Assembly (NCBI GenBank): GCA_014695195.1 | Contig: JACJNW010000037.1 | Coordinates: 1-64,000 of the forward strand | DNA from: Cyanobacteria bacterium FACHB-DQ100 | GTDB taxonomy: Bacteria; Cyanobacteriota; Cyanobacteriia; Leptolyngbyales; Leptolyngbyaceae | DNA: 64,000 bases | Reading direction: 5' to 3' | Shown here: piece by piece, positions 1-9,987 of the stretch | Numbering within the stretch: position 1 is the first letter of the stretch | Layout of the letters: each line of letters opens with the position of its first letter | Made by a program: the position numbers and the translations under genes | The notes under the pieces: model-generated | Told to the model about the DNA's origin: nothing | Database searches by the model: none | What the model saw: the letters and a program-made list of their open reading frames with translations, nothing else

Positions 1-112
1 TCATCAACACGCCGAACCAGCCTACGTAGAGGCGGTTGTCGGTCGAGGTCACCCAGTTGCAGAACTGCGCCCACAGGTTGGCGCTTTCGCGTCTCTGTAA
101 GGTCGTTGTCAT
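1..112 (-). CDS. psbA: Photosystem II D1 protein, N-terminal fragment (runs off the left edge)
   Basis: The minus strand encodes the first 37 residues of D1, the reaction-centre subunit of photosystem II that binds the primary pigments and the secondary quinone. The translation starts [20 protein letters not shown] and continues to the D1-typical VGWFGVLM, which is diagnostic. The start codon is at 112-110. The rest of the protein, with the first membrane helix onwards, lies outside the window. D1 genes usually occur in several copies in cyanobacteria, and which isoform this is cannot be told from this fragment. The upstream promoter is described separately. Confidence 0.96.
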   Translation of the reverse strand, partial: MTTTLQRRESANLWAQFCNWVTSTDNRLYVGWFGVLM

Positions 113-162
113 GATTTTGTATGAGTGCTAATTGGTTTACTCAAAGATTAGATTGACGAATC

Positions 163-204
163 AATCTCTTAATCTAGATTAAGAGATTTATTTCGTTTTG
201 TAAA
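163..204 (-). promoter_or_regulatory. psbA promoter overlapped by a perfect palindrome
   Basis: Reading the minus strand, TTTACA (204-199) and TAATCT (181-176) are separated by 17 bases and resemble a sigma-70-type -35/-10 pair, placing the start of transcription near 169 with a leader of about 57 nt before the psbA ATG. The -10 box lies inside a perfect 26-base palindrome at 163-188 (arms AATCTCTTAATCT and AGATTAAGAGATT, no spacer). A second small inverted repeat, AGATTG...CAATCT at 150-167, abuts it. The palindrome could be an operator or an mRNA hairpin; which is inference. Confidence 0.6.
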
Positions 205-461
205 GAGGAGAATTAAGTTTTCGCTCACCTCATGTAACAATTTCTTCATTCCCTGAGAATCAGCGATTTCGTGTTTGCGGGTCTTGTCTCCAGAAACGAG
301 AACAAGTGCGGATTCTTAGAAGTGCCAGCGCTGATCTCGTATTCATCTTTAAGAAGCGCTTATCAGTTCTAAAGTGGCAGATGAACGAGTAAACGCCAGA
401 AGGATAGCCAGCGAACAGCAGATCTGTTATCCCAGATAGAGAATCTAATCTTTGTGTAGGA
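205..461. other. Intergenic region between psbA and cofG, no gene seen
   Basis: This stretch separates the divergently transcribed psbA and cofG. I see no protein-like frame, no tRNA and no terminator. It must carry the cofG promoter and possibly upstream psbA control sequence, but no element stands out. Confidence 0.5.
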
Positions 462-1433
462 ATGCGATCGATTACTTACAGTCCGGCTTATACAATTGTT
501 CCAACCTATGAATGCTTTAATCGCTGTACGTATTGCAACTTTCGGGCGGAACCAGGGCAAGATGAGTGGTTAAGCCTATCTCAAGCAGAAAAAACTTTAG
601 AGCGCCTTCAGTCTCAAAACGTTATTGAAATCCTGATTCTGAGTGGCGAGGTTCATCCTCAGCACCCGGTTCGGTCTGCCTGGTTTGATCGAATCTTTGC
701 GCTTTGTGAGCTAGCGCTCTCGATGGGGTTTTTACCTCATACAAATGCGGGAATTCTCACCTTTGATGAGATGTCCAGGCTAAGAACAGTGAATGTGTCA
801 ATGGGGTTGATGCTGGAGCAAATGACACCAACCTTATTGGAAACCGTTCATCGGCATGCACCCAGTAAAGTTCCAGCCTTACGATCGCAGCAATTAGCCT
901 GGGCAGGAGAACTAAAGGTTCCTTTTACAACAGGATTGCTGCTAGGACTTGGGGAAAACGAGCGCGATCGTATTGACACGCTAGAGGAGATTGCTCGAAT
1001 TCACGATCGCTTTGGTCATATTCAGGAAGTCATCTTGCAGCCTTACAGCCCCGGTCAGAAAGAAAGCCTTTCTCAGACAGCTTTTCAGCCAGGGCAATTA
1101 ATCGAATTAATCAAGATTGCGCGTAAGATTCTGGCAGAATCGATCGCAATCCAGATCCCCCCAAATCTTATTCAACACGATCTCCTTGCTTGTCTAGAGG
1201 CAGGTGCAGAAGATTTAGGCGGAATTAGCCCACACGATGAAGTGAATCCAGATTATCCCCATCCAGAAGCGGCAGACTTAGCGGTATTACTTGAATCACA
1301 TGGATTCAATCTAGTCCAACGATTGCCAATCTACGCACAGTACGATCGCTGGCTTCCTGAACGATTGCAAACTGCTGTTCAACGCTACAGAACTGCTGGG
1401 CTTGCAACACCTAAAAAGTCTGTCACGTACTGA
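462..1433 (+). CDS. cofG: FO synthase subunit 1, radical SAM enzyme CofG
   Basis: CofG is a radical SAM enzyme that, with CofH, makes the deazaflavin FO (7,8-didemethyl-8-hydroxy-5-deazariboflavin). In cyanobacteria FO is known as an antenna chromophore of some DNA photolyases; in other bacteria it is the precursor of F420. The cluster-binding motif C-x3-C-x2-C is at residues 18-25 inside ECFNRCTYCNF, and LSGEVHP and TTGLLLGLGE are typical of CofG. The 323-aa length fits the family. The ATG at 462 has only a close TAGGA upstream. No cofH is in the window. The 3' end overlaps the convergent hydrolase gene by 49 nt. Confidence 0.92.
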   Translation: MRSITYSPAYTIVPTYECFNRCTYCNFRAEPGQDEWLSLSQAEKTLERLQSQNVIEILILSGEVHPQHPVRSAWFDRIFALCELALSMGFLPHTNAGILTFDEMSRLRTVNVSMGLMLEQMTPTLLETVHRHAPSKVPALRSQQLAWAGELKVPFTTGLLLGLGENERDRIDTLEEIARIHDRFGHIQEVILQPYSPGQKESLSQTAFQPGQLIELIKIARKILAESIAIQIPPNLIQHDLLACLEAGAEDLGGISPHDEVNPDYPHPEAADLAVLLESHGFNLVQRLPIYAQYDRWLPERLQTAVQRYRTAGLATPKKSVTY

Positions 1434-2242
1434 AGATATGTTTTGGGGTCTTCAAGCATCGGAAAATGAGCCGTATTGGGAATTGTAATGTGCTGAACTT
1501 GATCGCTCAATGCCGCCGCTTTTTCTCCCATTCCAGCAGGAATAATCTTGTCGTGCTCACCCGAAATTAGCAACGTCGGAACCAAAATTCGAGCGAATTC
1601 AGCAGGCATTGTCATCGCTGCTTCTTCGCTTACAGCAGAAAACATTGTTCCGAGTGCTGCCGCTTCATCTGCTAACAAGAAGTCAGCCAGAAAAGCGCGG
1701 CTCATGTCGCGTGGCACCGATTGATGCAGAAATCGCTGCATAAATAAACGATCGGTAAACGGTAAGCTATACAGCCACGGTAGGCGGAATTTCACCACGT
1801 ATCCACCGAACTTATGGAAGGCTTTGAATGCTCTTTCCTGATATTCAAAAATACCGCTACAAGTAAGAACCGCACGATCGACCAATTCTGCGTAGCGATT
1901 CAGGAATAGAACCGCGATCGAAGAGCCGGTTGAATGAGCGTTGAGACAAACTTTTTGAAGCCTTAGGGCGACAAGCAGCCCTGCTAAATCTCTCACATAA
2001 TCATCTAGGTGATAGGTCGATTCGGGCGCGGCATCCATTCTCGATCGCCCAAAACCACGCATATCGTACAACAGACAATCGAAATGGTGCGAGAGCGATC
2101 GGGCTGTACTTTCCCAATATTTGGCAGACCCACCCCAACCATGAATAAAAACTAAAACAGGCTTACCGCTCGGTTGATTGTCTTCCGATTCAGTAAGCCA
2201 TTCGTAATAATGATTAAAGCCATTGACTAAAATGTAAGCCAT
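1385..2242 (-). CDS. Alpha/beta hydrolase
   Basis: This 285-aa protein has the alpha/beta hydrolase fold: the oxyanion-hole motif HGWGG at residues 34-38, the nucleophile serine S104 in AHSTGS (a variant of the G-x-S-x-G elbow with alanine first), an acid in GEHDKII and a C-terminal histidine in NTAHFP. The triad is therefore complete. The substrate cannot be told; relatives include esterases and C-C hydrolases. No signal peptide is visible, so it is probably cytosolic. It converges on cofG with a 49-nt tail-to-tail overlap, which encodes its last 15 or so residues. Confidence 0.85.
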   Translation of the reverse strand: MAYILVNGFNHYYEWLTESEDNQPSGKPVLVFIHGWGGSAKYWESTARSLSHHFDCLLYDMRGFGRSRMDAAPESTYHLDDYVRDLAGLLVALRLQKVCLNAHSTGSSIAVLFLNRYAELVDRAVLTCSGIFEYQERAFKAFHKFGGYVVKFRLPWLYSLPFTDRLFMQRFLHQSVPRDMSRAFLADFLLADEAAALGTMFSAVSEEAAMTMPAEFARILVPTLLISGEHDKIIPAGMGEKAAALSDQVQHITIPNTAHFPMLEDPKTYLQYVTDFLGVASPAVL

Positions 2243-2308
2243 GCTGAGCAGATTGAAACGTTTCTAACGTTTAGGGTATCATCCCGTTTTTAATCTGCCA
2301 CTCAAGCT

Positions 2309-3646
2309 TTATGCTGATTCCGGTTTTGGAATTGAGGAAGGATGTAGGAGCAGTTCAGCCGTCGATCGCTTCTCAACCATTTCGCGAGTGATTGTACAAC
2401 GAGTCACATCTTTACGTGAGGGCAACTCATACATAATATCGAGCATCATTTCTTCGACAATGCTGCGAAGGGCACGCGCTCCGGTTTTACGACGATACGC
2501 TTCTTGTGCGATCGCTCTCACTGCATCAGGCTTAAATTCAAGCTGCACGTTGTCCATTTTCAACAGTTTCTGGAACTGCTTGACCAGTGCATTCTTTGGC
2601 TCAGTTAAGATTTCAGCCAGCGCGTCTTCATCGAGCGGATCAACCACTGCCATGACTGGAATTCGTCCAATGAATTCAGGAATTAAACCAAATTTTACGA
2701 GATCATCGGGTTCTAAATGTTGTAGGACATCTGCAGTACGCTTCTCTTTGGATTGTTCGCCGGATTGAACGAAGCCCATTGCCCGTTTACCCATGCGCTG
2801 CTCAACTGCTTTATCGAGTCCCACAAACGCACCGCCGCAGATAAATAGAATATTGCTGGTGTCAATTTGAATGCAGTCTTGGTAGGGGTGCTTTCGCCCA
2901 CCCTGGGGAGGCACATTTGCGATCGTACCTTCTAACATCTTCAGGAGAGCTTGTTGAACGCCTTCACCCGAAACATCACGAGTAATTGAGGGGTTCTCGC
3001 TCTTCCGAGCAATCTTATCGATCTCATCGATATAGATAATTCCGCGCTGCGCCTCTTCCACATCAAGATCGGCAACTTGGAGTAACCGAAGAAGAATGTT
3101 TTCGACATCTTCGCCCACATAACCTGCTTCGGTTAACGTGGTTGCGTCTGCCACAGCAAACGGGACATCAAGAATTTCAGCAAGAGTCTGAGCCAGAAGC
3201 GTTTTACCGCATCCAGTCGGCCCAATCAGAAGGATGTTTGACTTCTGAAGCTCGACCGTATCATCCGGAGAGGATTTGCCGTTGCTCTTTGCTTGAAGGA
3301 AGCTCAAGCGTTTGTAGTGATTGTAAACCGCAACCGAGAGAACTTTCTTTGCCTCGTCTTGACCAATTACATGCTCATCCAAATATTTCTTAATCTCACG
3401 CGGTTTAGGCAACTGATTTAGAGAAATATTGGCAGAGCGCGATCGACGTTTCTCCGGGGCTTGCTCTCGGCGCGGAACGGGTTGCGGGGCAGCGCTGGAG
3501 TCAAACAACTCCTCATCCAAAATCTCGTTGCACAAATCCACACACTCATCGCAGATATACACACCAGGGCCTGCGATCAGTTTGCGGACTTGTTCTTGAG
3601 ACTTGCCACAAAAAGAACATTTCAGATGGGAGTCGTACTTTGACAT
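2309..3646 (-). CDS. clpX: ATP-dependent Clp protease ATP-binding subunit ClpX
   Basis: ClpX is the AAA+ unfoldase that feeds substrates to the ClpP chamber. An N-terminal zinc-binding domain has cysteines C10, C13, C32 and C35 (C-x2-C-x18-C-x2-C). Walker A GPTGCGKT is at 142-149, Walker B is in IIYIDEIDK, and the family motif [14 protein letters not shown] lies near the C-terminus. The 445-aa length is normal. The ATG at 3646 has a Shine-Dalgarno-like AGAGG just upstream. It is the last gene of a tig-clpP-clpX operon; only 9 nt separate it from clpP, so the two are almost certainly cotranscribed. Confidence 0.98.
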   Translation of the reverse strand: MSKYDSHLKCSFCGKSQEQVRKLIAGPGVYICDECVDLCNEILDEELFDSSAAPQPVPRREQAPEKRRSRSANISLNQLPKPREIKKYLDEHVIGQDEAKKVLSVAVYNHYKRLSFLQAKSNGKSSPDDTVELQKSNILLIGPTGCGKTLLAQTLAEILDVPFAVADATTLTEAGYVGEDVENILLRLLQVADLDVEEAQRGIIYIDEIDKIARKSENPSITRDVSGEGVQQALLKMLEGTIANVPPQGGRKHPYQDCIQIDTSNILFICGGAFVGLDKAVEQRMGKRAMGFVQSGEQSKEKRTADVLQHLEPDDLVKFGLIPEFIGRIPVMAVVDPLDEDALAEILTEPKNALVKQFQKLLKMDNVQLEFKPDAVRAIAQEAYRRKTGARALRSIVEEMMLDIMYELPSRKDVTRCTITREMVEKRSTAELLLHPSSIPKPESA

Positions 3647-3655
3647 AGCTGCCTC

Positions 3656-4351
3656 TTATCTTGCTGCGGCGACAGGTTCGTTAGCTTTGGGAAGATTCTG
3701 CCGAGTAATCACTTGGTCGATCAAGCCATAAGCTTTGGCTTCTTCGGCAGACATAAAGAAATCACGCTCTGTGTCTGCTTCGATGCGATCGAGCGGCTGT
3801 CCGGTGTGTTGAGCGAGTAGCTCATTCAGCTTGCGCTTATGATAAAGGATTTCTTTCGCTTGGATCTCGATGTCCACCGCTTGCCCTTGGGCACCTCCTA
3901 AAGGCTGGTGAATCATAATTCGAGAACTCGGCAAAGACATCCGCTTTCCAGGAGTTCCACCAGAAAGAAGGAACGCTCCCATACTAGCAGCCAGTCCAAA
4001 ACAAATCGTGACCACATCACAGCTAACTTGCTGCATCGTGTCATAGATCGCCATTCCGGCTGTGACCGAGCCCCCCGGAGAATTGATATAGATTTGGATG
4101 TCTTTTTCAGGGTCTTCGGCTTCGAGGAAGAGCAGTTGCGCGACTAGAGAATCGGCAACCGTGTCATCGATCGCGCTACCAAGAAAGATAATGCGTTCGC
4201 GCAAGAGACGCGAGTAGATATCGAACGCCCGTTCGCCGCGTCCAGACTGCTCAACCACCATCGGAACGACGTTAGTTGGAGCAGCCTGAGACACGACATC
4301 AAGCGTACTGAGGTTTTGAATAATGTAGTCGTGAGATTGGGAGTTATACAT
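3656..4351 (-). CDS. clpP: ATP-dependent Clp protease proteolytic subunit ClpP
   Basis: ClpP is the serine peptidase chamber that works with ClpX. With the ATG at 4351 the product has 231 residues and the catalytic triad is S123 (GLAASMG), H148 ([13 protein letters not shown]) and D197 (DTERDFF), with the family's usual spacing of 25 and 49 residues. The N-terminus is about 30 residues longer than common ClpP proteins; an internal methionine at 4261 ([14 protein letters not shown]) would give the usual length, but neither start has a clear ribosome-binding site. Cyanobacteria carry several clpP paralogues; the position between tig and clpX marks this as the ClpX-linked one. Confidence 0.96.
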   Translation of the reverse strand: MYNSQSHDYIIQNLSTLDVVSQAAPTNVVPMVVEQSGRGERAFDIYSRLLRERIIFLGSAIDDTVADSLVAQLLFLEAEDPEKDIQIYINSPGGSVTAGMAIYDTMQQVSCDVVTICFGLAASMGAFLLSGGTPGKRMSLPSSRIMIHQPLGGAQGQAVDIEIQAKEILYHKRKLNELLAQHTGQPLDRIEADTERDFFMSAEEAKAYGLIDQVITRQNLPKANEPVAAAR

Positions 4352-4446
4352 GAGGCATACGGCTACGTTCCACAAGTCTAATTCTAGCCAACAAACGCTA
4401 AGTTATCCGGCAGACATCCGAATGCTTAAAGATTCGACGGTTATCC

Positions 4447-5850
4447 TTACTCTACGACTTCGACCTCAACCGCTTCAGCTTCGCTGTCATCATCGAGTTC
4501 GTCTACTTCTGGCTCCTCTTTTTTAAGCGTGCCTTCGGGAACGAGTTCGATCGTCGAATTGGTCGTCAACCAATCCATAATTTTCTCTTTCAGCAAGTCT
4601 TCTTCAACCGCACTCTTGAGGCGATCTACGTCGATGTCGCGTCCTTCAAATTCGCTCAGCAGTTCTTGAACCTTGTTGTTGAGTTCGTCTGCTTCGACTT
4701 TAAGCGATTCTTTCTTGGCGACTTCGCCCAAGGCGAGCGTGCGCTTAATTCGCTCGATCGCATCGGGTCGGGAGCGCTCTTTCAGCATCGGAATCGTGTC
4801 TTTGTTCAACAAGCGCTTGATATCGATGCCTTGTTGCTGAAGCTGCATGGCGGTTTGCGTCACCATGTATTCCACTTCACGCTCGATCATGGTTTCGGGC
4901 AGATCGGCTTCAACTTGATTCAGCAATTCGTTGAGAACAGCTTCTTCTTTGTTAGCTTTGGTTTGCTGCTCGGCTTCTTCCGTGAAACGCTTTTCTAGAG
5001 ATTCGCGCATTTCGGCGATCGTCTCAAACTCATCGCCGCTTGCTTCTTTAGCGAATTCATCATCGACTTCGGGAAGTTCTTTTTCCTTCAGCTCTTTGAG
5101 CGTAATCTCGAATGTTGCAGGTCGTCCAGCAAGCTGCTCTTGGGGATAATCTTCCGGAAAAGTTACCGAAATTTCCTTAGTCTCACCAGCATTCATGCCG
5201 ATAATTCCATCCACGAAGCCTGCAATAAAGCGACCCTCTTCGAGTTCAAGCTGAAAATCAGCAGCCTCGCCGCCCGGAACCTCAATTTCTTCTTCACCAT
5301 CAGCAGGCGTGAAGCGACCCTTAAAGTCGATCACACTCACGTCTCCCCGCTGAGCGGGACGATCTTCAATCGGAACCAGCGTCGCCATCTGAGTCCGGTA
5401 GTTTTCGATCACCGAATTGACTCGTTCTGGATCAGGCTTGACTTCTTCTGCTTGCAGCGTGAAATCTCTATACTGCTTTAGCGTCACTTCCGGAGAGACA
5501 TCTACCGCTGCCGAGAAGGTCAGCGCTTGACCGGGTGTGTATTGAGCAATTAATTCATCAAACGACGATCGCAGTTGGAAATTTCCTAGCGCCTCGACAT
5601 TTTCCTGCTTAATCGCTTCTTTTAGCCCGGTATCGACCAGTTCTTCGATCACAGCCGCTTTGATTCGATTCATTCCGAAGCGTTGAATCAAGACTTGGCG
5701 TGGTACTTTGCCTTTACGGAACCCCGGAACATTCAACGATCGCGTAAAGTCCTGCAACACACGATCGTAGGTTTTCTGAGACATCTCTGGCGTAATTTCA
5801 ATTTCCAGCCCGATTTGACTGGCGGGAAGCTTTTCCTGGGTAACTTTCAT
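4447..5850 (-). CDS. tig: Trigger factor, ribosome-associated chaperone and peptidyl-prolyl isomerase
   Basis: Trigger factor binds nascent chains at the ribosomal exit tunnel. The N-terminal ribosome-binding domain contains the signature GFRKGKVPRQV near residue 45. A central FKBP-like isomerase domain follows (about 160-245, with GFVDGIIGMNAGE), then a helical C-terminal domain and a strongly acidic tail (EEPEVDELDDDSEAEAVE). The ATG at 5850 (MKVTQEKLP) is the start conserved in cyanobacteria; an upstream in-frame TTG at 5865 is less likely. It is the first gene of the tig-clpP-clpX operon, linking folding of new chains with proteolysis. Confidence 0.97.
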   Translation of the reverse strand: MKVTQEKLPASQIGLEIEITPEMSQKTYDRVLQDFTRSLNVPGFRKGKVPRQVLIQRFGMNRIKAAVIEELVDTGLKEAIKQENVEALGNFQLRSSFDELIAQYTPGQALTFSAAVDVSPEVTLKQYRDFTLQAEEVKPDPERVNSVIENYRTQMATLVPIEDRPAQRGDVSVIDFKGRFTPADGEEEIEVPGGEAADFQLELEEGRFIAGFVDGIIGMNAGETKEISVTFPEDYPQEQLAGRPATFEITLKELKEKELPEVDDEFAKEASGDEFETIAEMRESLEKRFTEEAEQQTKANKEEAVLNELLNQVEADLPETMIEREVEYMVTQTAMQLQQQGIDIKRLLNKDTIPMLKERSRPDAIERIKRTLALGEVAKKESLKVEADELNNKVQELLSEFEGRDIDVDRLKSAVEEDLLKEKIMDWLTTNSTIELVPEGTLKKEEPEVDELDDDSEAEAVEVEVVE

Positions 5851-6155
5851 CGGCGTAAGTGACAAAGAATGCGAATTTCTATCAAGCAGTAAGCTATACT
5901 AACCGATTCTAGTCGCGCTTGCGCGATTCATTAGAGGGAATCTTAAGGATTGAGCCAATAAAATTGATCCGCAATTCTGCGATAATTTAGGGAATACTGG
6001 CAGTCGGAAAAGCATTCCAGCCACTTGAATTCGTGCCCAAAGCACGTTAGTCTCTGAAGAACAGATCGAACATCTTTATTATTTTTGCTAAGTCTCGCGT
6101 CAATCAACTCTTATTGAAGCTTTTCTAATTTGCAGCCCGTTTGGAGGAATTTATT
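5851..6155. other. Divergent promoter region between tig and asd
   Basis: About 300 bases separate two divergent operons and must hold both promoters. I see no protein-like frame and no strong inverted repeat. The only clear element is the ribosome-binding site GGAGG at 6143-6147 in front of asd. Confidence 0.5.
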
Positions 6156-7196
6156 TTGGGTCAATCCTATCGAGTAGCGATTTTAGGGGCGACAGGAGCG
6201 GTCGGAACTGAACTATTAGAACTGTTGGATCAGCGTGATTTTCCTGTTTCTGAATTGAAGCTGTTAGCTTCTCCACGATCGGCAGGTTCAACGCTGACAT
6301 TTCAGGGGGAGAGTTTGGCGATCGAAGCCGTGAATGAGGCTTCGTTTAACAATGTTGATATTGTTCTTGCTTCGGCAGGCGGATCAATCTCGAAGCAATG
6401 GGTTAAAGATATCGTTGCGGCTGGGGCTGTGATGATCGATAACTCCAGCGCCTTTCGGATGGATGCAGATGTGCCGCTTGTTGTACCAGAAGTGAATCCA
6501 GAGGCAGCAGCACACCATCGGGGCGTAATTGCTAACCCGAACTGTACGACGATTCTGATGTCGGTTGCAGTCTATCCATTGCATCAAGTCCTGCCGATTA
6601 AGCGGATCGTGGCAGCGACTTACCAATCCGCGAGTGGTGCGGGTGCGCGGGCAATGGAAGAAGTGAAGCACCAATCGATCGATATTTTGCAAGGCAAAAA
6701 CCCGAAAGCTGAAATTCTGCCGTACCCTCTAGCGTTTAACTTGTTTCCGCACAACTCGAAGCTGGATGAATCCGGGTACTGCGAAGAAGAGTTGAAAATG
6801 GTAAACGAGACTCGCAAAATTTTCGGAGTGCCGGATCTGAGAATTACTGCAACTTGTGTACGGGTTCCCGTTCTACGGGCACACTCAGAAGCGATTAACC
6901 TAGAGTTTGACTCTCCTTTCAGCGTGGAAAAAGCGAGAGAACTGTTACGACAAGCCCCAGGAGTCAAGCTTGTCGAAGACTGGAACGCAAACTACTTCCC
7001 GATGCCGATCGATGCTAGCGGCAAGGATGAGGTTTTAGTTGGACGCATTCGCCAAGATATTTCTAACCCAAATGGTTTAGAACTCTGGTTATGTGGGGAT
7101 CAAATTCGCAAGGGTGCAGCCTTGAACGCGATTCAAATTGCAGAACTTCTAATCGAAAAGAACTTGCTTAAACCAGCTTTAGCAACAAATCGATAG
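6156..7196 (+). CDS. asd: Aspartate-semialdehyde dehydrogenase
   Basis: The enzyme reduces aspartyl phosphate to aspartate semialdehyde with NADPH, the branch point to lysine, threonine and methionine. The Rossmann motif ILGATGAVG is at the N-terminus and the catalytic cysteine is C130 in NPNCTT. I chose the TTG at 6156 because a strong Shine-Dalgarno GGAGG sits at 6143-6147 at the right distance; an in-frame TTG at 6141 would place that ribosome-binding site inside the gene. The product is 346 aa. dapA follows 25 nt later, so the first two steps towards lysine and diaminopimelate are probably cotranscribed. Confidence 0.96.
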   Translation: MGQSYRVAILGATGAVGTELLELLDQRDFPVSELKLLASPRSAGSTLTFQGESLAIEAVNEASFNNVDIVLASAGGSISKQWVKDIVAAGAVMIDNSSAFRMDADVPLVVPEVNPEAAAHHRGVIANPNCTTILMSVAVYPLHQVLPIKRIVAATYQSASGAGARAMEEVKHQSIDILQGKNPKAEILPYPLAFNLFPHNSKLDESGYCEEELKMVNETRKIFGVPDLRITATCVRVPVLRAHSEAINLEFDSPFSVEKARELLRQAPGVKLVEDWNANYFPMPIDASGKDEVLVGRIRQDISNPNGLELWLCGDQIRKGAALNAIQIAELLIEKNLLKPALATNR

Positions 7197-7221
7197 TGAC
7201 TTAAAGGAGTTTAAATAGAGT

Positions 7222-8118
7222 GTGGTAAATTTTGGAACTGTTTTGACTGCCATGATCACGCCATTTACAGCGGATGGAGCAGTCGATTATGCTGTCACTG
7301 AAAAGTTAGCGGCTCATTTAATCGAGACGGGTACAGATACGATCGTCGTTTGTGGCACGACTGGAGAATCGCCAACGCTTTCTTGGGATGAAGAATTTGA
7401 ACTCTTTCAAGTTGTGAAGCGTGCCGTTTCCGGTCGAGCAAAGGTAATGGCGGGAACCGGATCGAACTCGACTTCAGAAGCGATCGCGGCCACGAAAAAA
7501 GCCGCTAGAATAGGATTAGACGGCTCATTACAGGTTGTGCCTTATTACAATAAGCCGCCGCAAGCGGGACTTTATCATCACTTTAGAGCGATCGCAGAAT
7601 CTTCGGATTTGCCGCTGATGCTGTATAACGTTCCAGGTCGTACCAGCCAGAATCTCCAGGCTGAAACCGTCGCTCGACTCTCAGAAATTCCGAATATTGT
7701 TGCAATTAAGGAAGCGAGTGGCAATCTAGATCAAGTCAGTCAGATTCGGCGGATGACCCCATCTGAATTTGCGATTTATTCTGGAGATGATTCTTTGACT
7801 TTGCCGATGTTAGCGATCGGTGCGAAAGGAGTTGTCAGCGTTGCGAGCCATCTCGTCGGAACGCGACTACAGCAGATGATCCAAGCATTCGAGAAGGGTC
7901 AAGTTCAGAAAGCGACCCAAATTCACCTAGAGCTACTTCCATTGTTTAAAGCTTTATTCGTTACGACGAATCCGATTCCAGTCAAAGCCGCATTAAGTTT
8001 GCAAGGATGGCAAGTTGGCGCACTCCGCCCACCCCTTTGCTCTCCAGATGAAGAGGTGAAGCTTCAAGTCAAGCAAGTCATGGCGGAACTGAACTTGCTG
8101 CAAACGGCACATGCCTAG
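7222..8118 (+). CDS. dapA: 4-hydroxy-tetrahydrodipicolinate synthase
   Basis: DapA condenses aspartate semialdehyde with pyruvate, the first committed step to diaminopimelate and lysine. The Schiff-base lysine is K163 (VAIKEASGN), with Y135 and R140 in LYNVPGR and the GTTGESPTL loop near 45-53, as in known enzymes. The start is GTG at 7222 with AAAGGAG about 12 nt upstream. The 298-aa length is normal. It lies between asd, which makes its substrate, and rnj. Confidence 0.97.
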   Translation: MVNFGTVLTAMITPFTADGAVDYAVTEKLAAHLIETGTDTIVVCGTTGESPTLSWDEEFELFQVVKRAVSGRAKVMAGTGSNSTSEAIAATKKAARIGLDGSLQVVPYYNKPPQAGLYHHFRAIAESSDLPLMLYNVPGRTSQNLQAETVARLSEIPNIVAIKEASGNLDQVSQIRRMTPSEFAIYSGDDSLTLPMLAIGAKGVVSVASHLVGTRLQQMIQAFEKGQVQKATQIHLELLPLFKALFVTTNPIPVKAALSLQGWQVGALRPPLCSPDEEVKLQVKQVMAELNLLQTAHA

Positions 8119-8218
8119 AGTTTCTGCACAACCGAATATTTCAGTGATCACAGGATGAGCATTTTGCTGCCTGCTGAATCTCTCAATCAATTTTCTCTTA
8201 ACCCTAGAAAGGACACTG

Positions 8219-9979
8219 ATGACTCAAAACAACTCGTCAAACGCGCTCAAAATCATTCCGCTCGGCGGACTGCACGAGATTGGTAAGAATACTTGCGTTT
8301 TTGAATACGGCGATGAAATTGTACTGCTCGATGCAGGACTCGCCTTTCCTACAGACGGAATGCATGGCGTAAATATCGTGCTGCCCGATATGACTTACCT
8401 GCGTGAGAACCGCGAAAAGATCAAAGGCATGATTATCACGCACGGACACGAAGATCATATCGGCGGTATTCCCTTTCACCTTAAACAGCTAGACATTCCA
8501 GTGATGTACGGCCCGCGTTTAGCGCTGGCACTGCTCGAAGGCAAGCTTGAAGAAGCGGGAGTCACCGATCGCACTGAGCTGAGAACGGTTCGCCCGCGCG
8601 ATATCGTTCGCATCGGGACGCATTTCTTCGTCGAATTCATTCGCAACACGCACTCGATCGCTGATAGTTTCACGGTTGCGATTCACACTCCGGTTGGCGT
8701 TGTGATTCACACAGGCGACTTTAAGTTTGACCATACTCCGGTCGATGGTGAAAAGTTCGACCTTCAGCGTTTAGCCGAATACGGTGAAAAAGGCGTTCAT
8801 TGCTTGATCAGCGATTCGACTAACTCTGAGATTCCAGGCTTTACGCCATCAGAACGATCGGTGTTTCCGAATCTCGATCGCGTCTTTACGCAAGCCAAAG
8901 GACGACTGCTAATTACGACCTTCGCTTCATCAGTTCACCGGATCAACATGATTCTGGAATTGGCAGAAAAGCATGGTCGAGCAGTTTCGGTGTTGGGTCG
9001 ATCGATGCTGAACGTAATCGCCCACGCTCGCACTCTTGGCTACGTTAAATGTCGCGACGACATTCTTCAACCCCTGCACGTTACTCAGAAGATGCCGGAT
9101 AAGGATGTCTTGATTCTGACAACCGGATCGCAAGGTGAACCAATGTCAGCAATGACGCGGATTGCGAACGGCGAACATCGTCAAGTGAAGATTCGAGAAG
9201 GTGATACGGTTGTATTCTCTGCTAACCCGATTCCTGGAAATACGATCGCGGTTGTGAATACGATCGATAAACTAATGATGAACGGCGCAAAAGTCGTTTA
9301 CGGCAAGGATCAAGGCATTCACGTTTCCGGCCACGGCTGCCAAGAAGATCAGAAATTGATGTTAGCGCTGACTCGTCCGAAGTTCTTCCTACCTGTTCAC
9401 GGCGAGCATCGGATGCTGATTAAGCACTCTCAAACGGCTCAAAGCACTGGCGTTCCGGCTGAGAACATGGTGATTATCGATAACGGTGATGTCGTTGAAC
9501 TGACCAAGGATTCGATCAGCAAGGCTGGTAAAGTCAAGGCAGGAATTGAACTGGTTGATACGTCGCGATCGGGCATGGTGGACGATCGGGTTCTGAAAGA
9601 GCGTCAGCAGTTAGCAGGTGATGGAGTTGTCACGGTTGCGACGACGATCACGAACGAAGGTCGATTGTTTGCGAAGCCGGATGTGCATCTGCGGGGTGTC
9701 GTGACTTCGATGAATCCGGAACAGTTGCGAGGCAGAATTCAAGAAGCGATCGAGGCGGTGTTAAACGATCGTTGGAATGAGTTCTACAGCACGTTCGATG
9801 GTCGAGTCGAAATCGATTGGACGGGCTTACAAGTTCAGATCGAGCGCGAAATCCACCGTTTGCTGCGGCGTGAGCTTCAAAGCAATCCGCTGCTGGTGTT
9901 CTTGATGCAGAATCCTGATCCGGCTGCGGTGAAGGCGGCTCCGACTCGCCAACGCGCTACGGCGAAAGTAGCTTCGTAA
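8219..9979 (+). CDS. rnj: Ribonuclease J
   Basis: RNase J is a metallo-beta-lactamase-fold nuclease with endonuclease and 5' exonuclease activity in mRNA decay and rRNA maturation. The metal-binding motif HGHEDH is at residues 75-80 and the beta-CASP region contains TTGSQGEP and the SGHG/PVHGEHRM motifs. The 586-aa length includes the usual C-terminal domain. The ATG at 8219 follows AAAGGA. It is about 100 nt downstream of dapA; asd-dapA-rnj next to tig-clpP-clpX is a gene order I remember from other cyanobacteria. A hairpin follows the stop. Confidence 0.96.
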   Translation: MTQNNSSNALKIIPLGGLHEIGKNTCVFEYGDEIVLLDAGLAFPTDGMHGVNIVLPDMTYLRENREKIKGMIITHGHEDHIGGIPFHLKQLDIPVMYGPRLALALLEGKLEEAGVTDRTELRTVRPRDIVRIGTHFFVEFIRNTHSIADSFTVAIHTPVGVVIHTGDFKFDHTPVDGEKFDLQRLAEYGEKGVHCLISDSTNSEIPGFTPSERSVFPNLDRVFTQAKGRLLITTFASSVHRINMILELAEKHGRAVSVLGRSMLNVIAHARTLGYVKCRDDILQPLHVTQKMPDKDVLILTTGSQGEPMSAMTRIANGEHRQVKIREGDTVVFSANPIPGNTIAVVNTIDKLMMNGAKVVYGKDQGIHVSGHGCQEDQKLMLALTRPKFFLPVHGEHRMLIKHSQTAQSTGVPAENMVIIDNGDVVELTKDSISKAGKVKAGIELVDTSRSGMVDDRVLKERQQLAGDGVVTVATTITNEGRLFAKPDVHLRGVVTSMNPEQLRGRIQEAIEAVLNDRWNEFYSTFDGRVEIDWTGLQVQIEREIHRLLRRELQSNPLLVFLMQNPDPAAVKAAPTRQRATAKVAS

Positions 9980-9987
9980 GATTTGAG

